NCBI GenBank assembly: GCA_030453055.1
Contig: JAKDLC010000072.1
Location: 1-8,539, forward strand
Length of the DNA: 8,539 nt
Reading direction: 5' to 3'
From: Nitrosospira sp.
Lineage (GTDB): Bacteria; Pseudomonadota; Gammaproteobacteria; Burkholderiales; Nitrosomonadaceae
This document shows, piece by piece, positions 1-7,124 of the stretch. The position numbers and the translations under genes are program-made. The notes beneath the pieces are model-generated. The model did not search any database. It was not told the origin of the DNA and was given only the letters and a program-made list of their open reading frames with translations. Position 1 is the stretch's first letter, and each line of letters starts with the position of its first letter.

Positions 1-1
1 G

Positions 2-1564
2 AATGTTGGGAATACTCAATCAGTAAATATTCGGGGGTTTCTGGATGAGAACTACTTAAGTATCGGCGATCTTTTCAAGGGCCGCGAGACGGCACTCGAT
101 AACCTGAGCCGCAGCTTCGGTTCCGTTCCCGAGATATCCGCCGCGCCCATCGTCACGCGCGTGCTCAACGGCCTGGGCGGAGTGGGAAAGACGCGCCTGG
201 CATTGGAATACGCCTGGCGGCGCGCCGGCGAATACACGGCGATGTTGTTCGTCACCGCCGGCAGCCCCGAGGCACTGCACCGCAACCTGGCGGCCCTATC
301 CGGCCACGCCATTCTGGATCTTCCCGAGCAAAGCGAGATGGACGAAGCCCGGCAGCGCGACGCGGTGGTGACATGGCTGCGACAGCACCCCGGTTGGCTG
401 CTCATCCTTGATAACATCGATTCCGAAGAAGGCGCCGCAGCGGCTGAAGCCCTGCTGTCCCGGCTGACCGGCGGGCATGTCCTGCTCACCAGCCGGCTCC
501 GCAATTGGAGTATCGGCATCGCCGCACTCACGCTCGACGTACTGTCAGCCGAGGCCGCCGCCGATTTCCTGCTGGCAAGCACTGAAGGCAAACGCCGCAG
601 TCAGTCCGAAGACCCCGCCGCCGCGCGAACCCTGGCTGAAGAACTCGGCCGCCTCGCCTTGGCACTGGAGCAGGCCGCTGCCTATATTGCCACGCGCCGC
701 CTCAGCTTCGCCGGCTACCTCAATGAATGGCAAAGCCAGCGGGACAAGGTACTGGATTGGTTTGACCCGCGCCTCATGCAGTACCCCGCATCTGTGGCTA
801 TCACCTGGCAGACCTCCTTCGACCGCCTCGGTGAACCCGCACGGTGGCTGCTGCGGCGCCTCGCCTGGCTGGCGCCGGAGCCGATTCCCGAATCCCTGCT
901 GGAGGTGGCGGGATTCGATGCCAACGAGGGTGATCCCTTGGATGCCATGATCGAGCTGGAGTCTTATTCCCTCGTCACCCGCGCTGCCGATACTCCCAGT
1001 TTCAGCGTCCACCGGCTGGTGCAAGAGGTCACCCGCCGCAGTCAACGCGACGATCCGGCCCACACCGCCTTGGTGGAAGCGCTGCGATGGCTCGACAGCG
1101 CTTTCGCGGGCGATCCCCAGGATGTGCGCACCTGGCCCGTCCTCATCCCCCTTGTGCTCCACGTCCAGGCAGTTACCACGCACGCCCATGCGGCCGGATT
1201 CTCGGATCCCACCGCCCGGCTACTCAACGACGCCGGATCATTACTCCTGGTGAAGGCCCAATACGCCGAGGCCGAGCCGCTCATGCGCCGGGCGCTCGCC
1301 ATTAACGAGGCCAGCTTCGGGGCGGATCACCCCAAGGTCGCCCGTGACCTCAACAACCTGGCGCAACTGCTCAAGGCTACCAACCGCCTGGCCGATGCCG
1401 AGCCGCTCATGCGCCGGGCGCTATATGTCTTTTTCAGAGGCCTTGGCACGGAACATCCGAGCTCGCGCACCGTTAGAGAAAACTATATCGGCCTTTTGCA
1501 GGCGATGGGAAAGACAGAAGACGAAATCAAGGAGAACATTGCATCTCTGCTGCGGTTGGGGTGA
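2..1564 (+). CDS. NB-ARC / TPR STAND-type ATPase, 5' end outside window
   Basis: The frame is open from base 2, so this is the 3' part (520 residues) of a longer protein. A GTG at 161 could be called as a start, but it would cut into the nucleotide-binding domain: the upstream frame encodes LFKGRETALDNL (visible residues 24-35), the 'GRE' signature that precedes the P-loop in STAND ATPases. Visible motifs are the P-loop GLGGVGKT (57-64), Walker B LLILDNID, the LLTSR sensor segment, the GRLALALEQAAAYIA segment matching the NB-ARC GLPLAL region, then a winged-helix-like part with FSVHRLVQ. The C-terminus holds two to three TPRs with 42-residue period (AEAEPLMRRAL twice). Such proteins bind ATP, oligomerise on sensing a ligand through the repeats, and switch on an N-terminal effector; here that effector lies outside the window. 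A defence or signalling role is inferred. Family call is firm, biological role is not. Confidence 0.88.
   Translation, partial: NVGNTQSVNIRGFLDENYLSIGDLFKGRETALDNLSRSFGSVPEISAAPIVTRVLNGLGGVGKTRLALEYAWRRAGEYTAMLFVTAGSPEALHRNLAALSGHAILDLPEQSEMDEARQRDAVVTWLRQHPGWLLILDNIDSEEGAAAAEALLSRLTGGHVLLTSRLRNWSIGIAALTLDVLSAEAAADFLLASTEGKRRSQSEDPAAARTLAEELGRLALALEQAAAYIATRRLSFAGYLNEWQSQRDKVLDWFDPRLMQYPASVAITWQTSFDRLGEPARWLLRRLAWLAPEPIPESLLEVAGFDANEGDPLDAMIELESYSLVTRAADTPSFSVHRLVQEVTRRSQRDDPAHTALVEALRWLDSAFAGDPQDVRTWPVLIPLVLHVQAVTTHAHAAGFSDPTARLLNDAGSLLLVKAQYAEAEPLMRRALAINEASFGADHPKVARDLNNLAQLLKATNRLADAEPLMRRALYVFFRGLGTEHPSSRTVRENYIGLLQAMGKTEDEIKENIASLLRLG
1265..1422 (+). repeat. Near-identical 32-bp tandem repeat within TPR coding region
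   Basis: A 32-bp unit at 1265-1296 recurs at 1391-1422 with a single mismatch, 126 bp (42 codons) apart. It encodes the second helix of the TPR unit (AEAEPLMRRAL / ADAEPLMRRAL). The codons as well as the amino acids are conserved, while the DNA between the copies differs, pointing to recent duplication or gene conversion in the repeat array. Confidence 0.85.
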
Positions 1565-1598
1565 TGGCGGAGCCCGCTCCAGTAAGTTATCGTTCGAG

Positions 1599-1712
1599 TC
1601 AATTCACCGCCAGCCGCACCGGCTTGCCAATCCTGCTCAACATTTTTATCAGCGTATCGATGGTGAATTTGGCTGTTTTCTTGTTTATCACATCCACCCG
1701 TCGGCGCACCGG
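1599..1712 (-). pseudogene. C-terminal remnant of an XRE-type antitoxin
   Basis: Read on the minus strand, about 37 codons ending in TGA (1601-1599) encode RVDVINKKTAKFTIDTLIK followed by MLSRIGKPVRLAVN. This matches the end of small XRE/HTH_37-type antitoxins, where the recognition helix (usually RVSDVINGK or similar) is followed by a 'KFTIDTL' helix and a short strand 'KPVRLxV'. There is no start codon and no first half of the HTH. The fragment begins directly after the stop codon of the severed porin terminus, in the same frame, so the 5' part was replaced or deleted. It cannot be a functional regulator as it stands. Identification rests on motif memory of the family; the fragment is short. 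Confidence 0.6.
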
Positions 1713-1801
1713 TCAAAAACTTAGCGCCAGCGCGGTAGTGATGAAGGTACTGGTGTTGTCGGCCGCACCATTAGGGCCGACGAAAATTCTGTCTCTGCTG
1801 C
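1713..1801 (-). pseudogene. Severed C-terminal coding segment of the OmpL-like porin
   Basis: On the minus strand this segment reads SSRDRIFVGPNG then AADNTSTFITTALALSF and a TGA at 1715-1713. Alternating hydrophobic residues ending in Phe are the classic last beta-strand (beta-signal) of an outer-membrane barrel. It continues exactly in frame from the truncated porin once the 1806-1966 element and one TTAA copy are removed: ACG TTA then AGC AGC. It has no start codon and lies downstream of the element, so it is not expected to be translated as part of the porin. Confidence 0.75.
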
Positions 1802-1970
1802 TTAACCCGGATGCTTCATAAATTGACGCGCGCCCTTGCTGGTCTTTTGTTTCGTATGGGAATTTCGCTCAGTCGGGCGTATGAATAACTACGCCGCTTC
1901 CTCACAAAATCCCCCTACAAAACAAAATCCTGCGCAATCATCACGCGAATTTATGAAACATCCGGGTTAA
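1802..1970. mobile_element. 161-bp MITE-like element with TTAA target duplication (copy 1)
   Basis: The element spans 1806-1966 and is bounded by TTAA at 1802-1805 and 1967-1970. Its ends are inverted repeats: CCCGGATGCTTCATAAATT at the left and CCCGGATGTTTCATAAATT read inward from the right (18 of 19 match). It is too short for a transposase and has no sizeable reading frame, so it would need an enzyme supplied elsewhere. The interrupted porin frame closes perfectly if 161 bp plus one TTAA are removed, which is strong evidence that it is an insertion. A TA duplication with one or two extra terminal bases would fit equally well. TTAA-type 4-bp targets and CC-starting ends recall the IS1380 family, but this assignment is tentative. 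Confidence 0.85.
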
Positions 1971-2969
1971 CGTTCTGGCTTCCACCCTCCATAATATATT
2001 CGGTGAGAGGTAATAATCGAAATTGGCCGAAAAACTCCATGTTTTAAAACCATGTGGCGTGCCCGTCGCAATCCTGACGCCATTTCTATCATCATAGTAT
2101 TCCGCCTTTACTGCGATCGCGGTTTTTTCCGTAGGCGCGTACCTCAAAATAACCGTTGGGTTAAACCAGGTATTCATCGCGGACGAACCCTTGTGTTTTT
2201 GCTCCATGCCGATGTCGAAGCCAATCAATGCGGCCAGCTGTCTATTCAGTTGAAAAATTCCATAGAAGTTATGAAAGTAACGCATTCTTCGGGTCGCATC
2301 CGGATAGTCATTGCCAATAAACGTGCTGCTGTTCAAGGTAATTCCGGGGGAAGGCCTGTAGGTAATCTGCGTGCCGAACGAAGGGGTGCTATTCCCCGGA
2401 ACGGGCTTGATATGCTGCCATCCATTGAGGATTAATCCGCTGACAAACCATGTCTTATTCTCTGACGTATAGCTGACCCTGGCGCCCGATTCAAAGTAGG
2501 GCGTGTTGTCCGCTCCCAGGCTTCTGGTCAATGTCCAATTATCTTTGCCCACCGGGCTTTCAAAACCGATGTGGGAAGGAAAAACCCCCACATCCAGCCA
2601 TAGGTTGTTTTCTCTGGAAAGTTTGATGCCGACGTTTCCCTGATAGAGATTTTTTACCACGCCGGGTTCAGCCGAATAATTGGCATTGACATAGCTACCC
2701 GCGGCCAGGGCGAAGTTGGCTCGAATATTGCGGGTGTTATAGGATGCCTTCAAAAACGCCAGATTTACCGCAACTTCATCGTTTTTGTTGTAGCTATAGA
2801 TAAACGATGGCTTTGTGTCATTGAGGGATTGATCAAAAGCGTAGCTATAGTAGGGTTCTGCATAACCGCTGATGCTAAATGGCGATGCGGAACCAATAGT
2901 CCCAATGCCATTCTGCGCGTAGACTCCCGCGTGTGGCAGCAGACAAGCGGCCAGTATCAGTCTTTTCAT
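1941..2969 (-). CDS. OmpL-like outer-membrane porin (beta-barrel porin-2 type), C-terminus lost to MITE insertion
   Basis: The ORF of 342 residues begins with a clear signal peptide, [19 protein letters not shown]: charged n-region, hydrophobic core and a VYA-Q cleavage site. The frame stays open upstream to 3086, but that extension encodes IR sequence of the neighbouring element and would bury the signal peptide, so ATG at 2969 is preferred although its ribosome site is weak. The mature part is rich in alternating aromatic/polar strands ([50 protein letters not shown]) and resembles the bbp2/OmpL-like porin family of outer-membrane channels. The last eight residues, TRMFHKFA, are encoded by the inserted element; the native last 29 residues with the terminal Phe lie at 1801-1713. 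Without that beta-signal, assembly by the BAM machinery would likely fail, so the product is probably non-functional. The ancestral protein would be 363 residues. Confidence 0.82.
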   Translation of the reverse strand: MKRLILAACLLPHAGVYAQNGIGTIGSASPFSISGYAEPYYSYAFDQSLNDTKPSFIYSYNKNDEVAVNLAFLKASYNTRNIRANFALAAGSYVNANYSAEPGVVKNLYQGNVGIKLSRENNLWLDVGVFPSHIGFESPVGKDNWTLTRSLGADNTPYFESGARVSYTSENKTWFVSGLILNGWQHIKPVPGNSTPSFGTQITYRPSPGITLNSSTFIGNDYPDATRRMRYFHNFYGIFQLNRQLAALIGFDIGMEQKHKGSSAMNTWFNPTVILRYAPTEKTAIAVKAEYYDDRNGVRIATGTPHGFKTWSFSANFDYYLSPNILWRVEARTLTRMFHKFA

Positions 2970-3056
2970 CTTTATGTCTATCGCGCCAAGCCCCCTGAAA
3001 ATGCATACGGGCCGATCCAATACCCATGCCCTGTCCAATTCACACACGACCTTGAA

Positions 3057-3300
3057 TAATCCTAAATCCGGTAGTTGACCGCTCATTTAATAGATCAGCG
3101 TTATGATTAATAACGATATTTCGTATTATTTGAGGCTCACCTTCCGGGTGAGGCCGCTACGGGGTGAATTGCACGGTTTTTGCGGTACATGGCTGCGTTG
3201 CAACTCCTTGGAATGGAACGACCATTCCGCGTCGTTGCGCCTTGCCCTGCACCCCAAAAACCGCACACTTCACCCCGTCCAACTACCGGATTTAGGATAA
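3057..3300. mobile_element. 238-bp MITE-like element with perfect terminal inverted repeats
   Basis: TCCTAAATCCGGTAGTTG at 3060-3077 is repeated as its exact reverse complement at 3280-3297 (18 of 18; 19 if the flanking A/T pair is counted). Both ends are flanked by TAA (3057-3059 and 3298-3300), a likely 3-bp target duplication. No transposase is encoded. It is unrelated in sequence to the TTAA element. It sits about 90 bp upstream of the porin ATG and about 465 bp upstream of the AAA gene, so it could have displaced or altered the porin promoter. TNA-type targets occur in some IS5-family groups, but the family cannot be fixed from the ends alone. Confidence 0.8.
3159..3278. repeat. Long imperfect hairpin inside the 238-bp element
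   Basis: Arms at 3159-3181 and 3256-3278 (acggggtgaa...cggttttt and its reverse complement) pair at 20 of 23 positions. Between them, a second inner pairing is visible around GGAATGG / CCATTCC (about 3211-3227). A smaller hairpin, ggctcacc/gggtgaggcc, lies at about 3134-3154. The nested structure could form a large stem in single-stranded DNA or RNA; any function is unknown. Confidence 0.65.
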
Positions 3301-3751
3301 TTGAAGGTGTGAACTTTATGATAGCCCGGCAGGACCCATGCGAGGGCATTAAAAAATTCTTGTGTGATCATATCAAAACAATGACCGGGCCTGATCGTGC
3401 CGGGCAAGCACTGCGGCCTAGCAGGATAAACAAGCGCTCAATGGTAATGAACCGGCAGTCTTCCGCCAAATTGATGTTCCCCGGATATGTTATGACAATG
3501 ATTTCTCATGGTTCCGCTATTGGACCAAAGTTCAGTAGCGCTTGGGGTAACGGTGATATATTTTCGCCTGGTACCGAAACACTAATGCGATCATTTGATA
3601 CATATTTGCGAGCAAAGCAGATTCCTATGATGGAGCGAAAGGTAATGCGCGTCTTTCCGCGCCAGTTTTTTTGCATGATATGATGATTACTCGACCAGAG
3701 ACACGCAACATTCTGGATACCGGGCAGCGTTTGATGCATGACAAGATTTGA
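3301..3751 (+). other. Region without an intact gene; possible decayed coding sequence
   Basis: No intact gene is recognised. Two stretches in one frame look protein-like: 3422-3535 (includes VPRICYDNDFSWFRYW, 38 codons between two TAG stops) and 3599-3751 (includes ARLSAPVFLHDMMITRPE and ILDTGQRLMHDKI, ending at TGA 3749-3751). Three stops lie between them. Another frame carries MIARQDPCEGIKKFLCDHIK from 3319. This could be a remnant of a gene once upstream of the AAA gene, since the last stretch ends on the AAA ribosome site, but I recognise no family. No convincing promoter was seen for the AAA operon. Confidence 0.3.
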
Positions 3752-3763
3752 GGAGAACCACCC

Positions 3764-4750
3764 ATGGCCAACGGAAAGTTGCTGCGGCAACTAATCAAGT
3801 CGGGGACGCAAGGTGATACTGCGGGCTTTCGTTCAGCTTCTGAAGCTGTGATCAAAGAGGAGCGAGAGAAAAATCATCATCTGCTCGCCAATGACCTGGA
3901 GCGCCTGCTTTACGGCGATCAGGCAACGGTCGGGCACGGTACTCGCAAGCTGCACGCTATAACCAACCTTCCGGCCAACAAGGACAACGGTCTGGCGCTA
4001 CTCGAAGAACGCGCAGTGGTCCGGGAGGGAAAAGACATCATCCTATCCGATATCACGCAGTCGGCACTCGATGAAATTCTCATGGAGCACCACCGCGCCG
4101 ATGTGCTGCGCTCCTATGGAATGCAGCCTGCACAGAAACTCTTGTTTTGTGGGCCGCCCGGCTGCGGCAAGACGCTGGCCGCCGAGGTCATCGCGCACAG
4201 CCTTGCATTGCCCCTCATTCTCGTTCGGCTGGACTCTGTCATTTCTTCTTTTCTGGGCGAGACGGCGGCCAACTTGCGCAAGGTTTTCGACTACGTCGCA
4301 AGTCAGCCCGTTGTCGCGCTCTTCGATGAATTCGACGCGTTGACCAAGGATCGCGGCGACAGCGCCGACCATGGCGAGCTGAAGCGCTCAGTGAATGCCG
4401 TCCTGCAAATGATGGATGGCTATCGCGGCGAAAGCATACTCATTGCCACCACGAATTATGAAACATTGCTGGACAAGGCGGTGTGGCGACGCTTCGATGA
4501 GGCCGTTTGCTTCGAGGCGCCAAATCTGGAACAAATCAAGCGTCTGCTGGCGTTGAAGCTCTCCGGTATCCGCCGAAATTTTGAACCCGATGACGGCCAC
4601 GTCGCATCCCAATTCAAGGGGATGTCACACGCCGATATCGAGCGAGTGCTTCGGCGCGCGATCAAGGAAATGATCCTGTCAGGTCGGGAGTTCTTGGAAA
4701 AAAACCACATCGATACCGCGCTTTCCCGCGAATATCGCCATAAGAACTAA
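3764..4750 (+). CDS. AAA+ ATPase (FtsH/proteasomal-ATPase-like), partner of S8 peptidase
   Basis: The protein of 328 residues has one AAA+ module after a helical N-terminus of roughly 100 residues. Motifs are Walker A GPPGCGKT (130-137), a pore-loop-like segment SSFLGETAANL shortly after it, Walker B VVALFDEFD (catalytic D188/E189), sensor 1 in ILIATTNYE, and an arginine-finger region VWRRFDEAV. No transmembrane segment or metalloprotease domain is present, so it is not FtsH itself. A strong ribosome site, AGGAG at 3751-3755, is 8 nt from the ATG. The S8 peptidase gene starts 2 nt after the stop, which implies a coupled operon. The FLG pore loop matches the aromatic-hydrophobic-Gly loops that thread polypeptides, so the ATPase probably remodels or feeds substrates to the peptidase (inference). 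AAA-S8 gene pairs recur in accessory and defence-like loci; the role here is unproven. The gene looks intact. Confidence 0.88.
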   Translation: MANGKLLRQLIKSGTQGDTAGFRSASEAVIKEEREKNHHLLANDLERLLYGDQATVGHGTRKLHAITNLPANKDNGLALLEERAVVREGKDIILSDITQSALDEILMEHHRADVLRSYGMQPAQKLLFCGPPGCGKTLAAEVIAHSLALPLILVRLDSVISSFLGETAANLRKVFDYVASQPVVALFDEFDALTKDRGDSADHGELKRSVNAVLQMMDGYRGESILIATTNYETLLDKAVWRRFDEAVCFEAPNLEQIKRLLALKLSGIRRNFEPDDGHVASQFKGMSHADIERVLRRAIKEMILSGREFLEKNHIDTALSREYRHKN

Positions 4751-4752
4751 GG

Positions 4753-6567
4753 ATGGAGGCGGGAGGCTATGGCCTGGAACATTTGCGCCTGGGGCGCGAA
4801 ACGCCCCTAACGGAAAGGCATCGACAGAGACCTGGCCCACATTTCAAACCAGACGATCCTCGTGCTTTCGGCGTGAGGCTCGGTGAATTGTTGCAGGCAG
4901 CGCGGATGCGCAGCTCCGAGCCTGCAGAAGCGGACATCGGGGGGTTTGACGAGCGAAAGCTGCTCAAGATCATCCTGCATGCCGGAGAGACGCTTCCCAA
5001 CCTTGAGGCGATTACTGGAGTCGAGATTATCAGCCAGGAGGCAAAAGAGATCGTACTCGCCTTCGCTACTGATGAGGCGTTGGATGAAGTCGAGGCGAGA
5101 CTGTCTACGTTGGCGCAGCAGGGCTCCGTAACGCGCAAGGAGTTGCTCTATGCGCTGGAAGACTTCGATCATTGGACGACTGCGGACCGCACCGGAACTG
5201 CGTTAGCGCAGCAGGGATTTCCACCGCAAGGTCCATTCCTTTTGGATGTCGAGCTTTGGCCGCAGGACCGACAGGACAGGCGCGACGCCATGCTGGACGT
5301 GTTCATGGGATGGTTGCGCGAGCAGCGCATCGAGTCTCTGGACAGCATCAAACAGCCGTCGCTGGTGATGGTCCGTCTTCGGTGTGATCAGAACCAGGCG
5401 GATCTTCTGCTCCGGCATCGCGATGTTAGAACGGTGGATCTGCCGCCCCGTCTGGGTGTCGCGGTTGAGCTGTTGCAAACCGATATCAATCAGTTTCCTG
5501 AAGTCGATCCCCCTGACGCAGGTGCTCCTGCGATTGGTGTCCTTGACTCCGGATTGACGAGGGGACATCCACTGCTGGCGTCCGCAGTTGGGGATGCTCA
5601 GGGTTACCTCGCCCCGAATCGAAGCCCGGACGACGATCCGCCGCACTGGCACGGCACCTTTGTAGGTGCACTGGCGCTGTATGGAGATGTTCATGCTTGT
5701 ATCCAGCAGGGACAGTTCGTACCCCAGTTGCGACTACTGTCCGGCAAAGTGTTCAACGACGACGGACAAGACCAAACCGAGTTCGTGGAAAAAGCCGTTG
5801 AAGAGGCGGTACGTGAGCTACATGAACAATACGGCTGTCGGGTTTTTAATCTCAGCTACGGCGATCTCAACAAGGTCTATGACGGGCGGCATGTACGGGG
5901 GCTTGCCTACACCCTGGATCGTCTGACGTGTGAACTTGGGGTCTTGTTCGTGGTGCCAACGGGCAACTTGACGACTGCTGATCTGCCTATGAATGCGCGT
6001 GAGGCATACCCGAACTATCTGCTGGCGGACAGCGCACGACTCGTGGACCCCGCTACGGCGCTAAACGTCCTTACCGTTGGCGGATTGACCCTGAATGAGG
6101 CGACCCGAGACGCCCAACGACATCCGAACACGATTGAAGATCAGCCCATTGCTCGGGCTGGGCAGCCATTTCCACTCACTCGTGGCGGTCCGTCGATCAA
6201 CGGAGCGCTCAAGCCCGACCTCATCGAGTGTGCAGGCAATATCGCGCTGATGCGCGCGGGCGGCCGTACCCGGCATACCGGGCTCGGAATCGTTTCGCTT
6301 AACGGTGGTTTTGCCAACGGCTCGGCCTTTCGAGAGGATATTGGCACCAGCTACGCTGCGCCGCCCGTGGCCCACATGGCCGCGCGACTCCTTGCCGAAG
6401 TGCCGAACGCCACGCCCAACCTGCTTCGCGCACTGATCGGCGCGCATGCCCGCTGGCCGCAAGCGTGCGAGGCGCTGTTGAACCCCGACGGAAACAGTGA
6501 CGGCCGCGAAAAACTCTTGCGCCTCGTCGGGTACGGTCGTGTGGACGACTCCGCGCTGGTCCGATAG
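4753..6567 (+). CDS. Subtilisin-like S8 family peptidase, interrupted by in-frame amber stop
   Basis: 604 residues are translated before TAG at 6565-6567. The catalytic residues are all visible: Asp265 in AIGVLDSGLTRGHPLL, His300 in HWHGTFVGAL, oxyanion Asn405 in VVPTGNL, and Ser533 in GTSYAAPPVAH. Residues 1 to about 235 form a charged N-terminal region, perhaps prodomain- or partner-binding; no signal peptide is present, so it acts in the cytoplasm. ATG 4753 is chosen because YGLEHLRLGRE is encoded right after it, although the ribosome site is poor; the start 2 nt after the AAA stop suggests translational coupling. The frame continues without another stop from 6568 to 7107 with coherent sequence, so the original protein had about 784 residues. 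The truncated product retains the triad but lacks about 180 C-terminal residues. Read-through or a sequencing error cannot be excluded. Confidence 0.88.
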   Translation: MEAGGYGLEHLRLGRETPLTERHRQRPGPHFKPDDPRAFGVRLGELLQAARMRSSEPAEADIGGFDERKLLKIILHAGETLPNLEAITGVEIISQEAKEIVLAFATDEALDEVEARLSTLAQQGSVTRKELLYALEDFDHWTTADRTGTALAQQGFPPQGPFLLDVELWPQDRQDRRDAMLDVFMGWLREQRIESLDSIKQPSLVMVRLRCDQNQADLLLRHRDVRTVDLPPRLGVAVELLQTDINQFPEVDPPDAGAPAIGVLDSGLTRGHPLLASAVGDAQGYLAPNRSPDDDPPHWHGTFVGALALYGDVHACIQQGQFVPQLRLLSGKVFNDDGQDQTEFVEKAVEEAVRELHEQYGCRVFNLSYGDLNKVYDGRHVRGLAYTLDRLTCELGVLFVVPTGNLTTADLPMNAREAYPNYLLADSARLVDPATALNVLTVGGLTLNEATRDAQRHPNTIEDQPIARAGQPFPLTRGGPSINGALKPDLIECAGNIALMRAGGRTRHTGLGIVSLNGGFANGSAFREDIGTSYAAPPVAHMAARLLAEVPNATPNLLRALIGAHARWPQACEALLNPDGNSDGREKLLRLVGYGRVDDSALVR

Positions 6568-7107
6568 CTGAATCACACCGTCACCATGCTCGCGGAAGAA
6601 CAGATCGGCAATGACCAGCCCCACGTCTTTGAGCTGCCTTTGCCGGAAAGCTTCTGGGCGGGCGGTCGTCGGACGCGCGAGATAACGATTGCGCTTGCGT
6701 ACAGCCCCTCCGTTCGCACTACTCGCCTGGATTACCGCATGAGCAAACTGTGGTTCTCTCTGGTCACGGCAGGCAGCTTGGACGAGGTCACGCAAGCCTT
6801 CCGTCGCAACCGTGAGCACGGCATGGGAGAGCGCAGCAATGGCCGCTGGCTGTCCAACGATGCGCGCAAGAACGGCACGCTGCAGGTTTCACGTTGGAGC
6901 TTCAAACAGGCTCTCGCGAACTCTGACAAGGTGTTTGCGGTGGTGACCCGTCAGGATAGCCCGTGGTCAAACGGCCGCGACGGTGAGGAACCCTATGCGC
7001 TCGCGGTGGTGCTCGCCGACCGTGAGCAAGCCAATGTCAATCTTTACGCAGATGTGCGTGCGGCGCTTGAAGCCCGTGCCCAGACACGTGCTCGCGCGCG
7101 CGTTTGA
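6568..7107 (+). pseudogene. C-terminal part of the S8 peptidase, downstream of the amber stop
   Basis: This is the same frame as the peptidase, resuming as LNHTVTMLAEEQ immediately after the stop. ATG 6586 could be called as a separate gene start, but it has no ribosome site and lies inside this continuous sequence. The segment contains ELPLPESFWAGGRRTREITI, beta-rich stretches (KLWFSLVTAG, GTLQVSRWSF, DKVFAVVTRQD) and an Arg/Ala-rich tail ARAQTRARARV. It looks like a C-terminal beta-sandwich domain of the peptidase, possibly for substrate or partner binding. The stop TGA (7105-7107) is 17 nt before the ATG of the next gene. Confidence 0.72.
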
Positions 7108-7111
7108 GTTT

Positions 7112-7117
7112 GAGGGA
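7112..7117 (+). promoter_or_regulatory. Ribosome binding site deciding the start of the AIPR-like gene
   Basis: GAGGGA lies 7 nt before ATG 7125. An earlier ATG at 7119 directly abuts the site and a TTG at 7104 overlaps the peptidase stop, so both are less likely starts. Confidence 0.55.
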
Positions 7118-7124
7118 GATGCTG

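Noticed and set aside
545..1189. Long minus-strand ORF (214 residues) opposite the NB-ARC gene
   Set aside because: Antisense shadow in GC-rich coding DNA; low-complexity translation without any domain, while the plus strand has clear motifs.
1717..1790. GPNGA... on the minus strand read as a mutated P-loop of an ATPase
   Set aside because: In-frame continuity with the porin and the ALALSF terminus explain it better as the last strands of the barrel.
1561..1821. Plus-strand ORF of 86 residues after the NB-ARC gene
   Set aside because: It runs antisense through the antitoxin remnant, the porin terminus and the element end, which are explained on the minus strand.
3180..3683. Plus-strand ORF of 167 residues
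   Set aside because: It begins inside the 238-bp element and runs out of it without a ribosome site or recognisable domain; part may reflect decayed coding sequence in another frame.
6061..6819. Minus-strand ORF (252 residues) opposite the S8 peptidase
   Set aside because: Antisense shadow; the opposite frame carries the catalytic Ser motif and the C-terminal domain.
6586..7107. Independent gene starting at ATG 6586 (173 residues)
   Set aside because: No ribosome site; same frame and coherent continuation of the S8 peptidase after a single amber codon.
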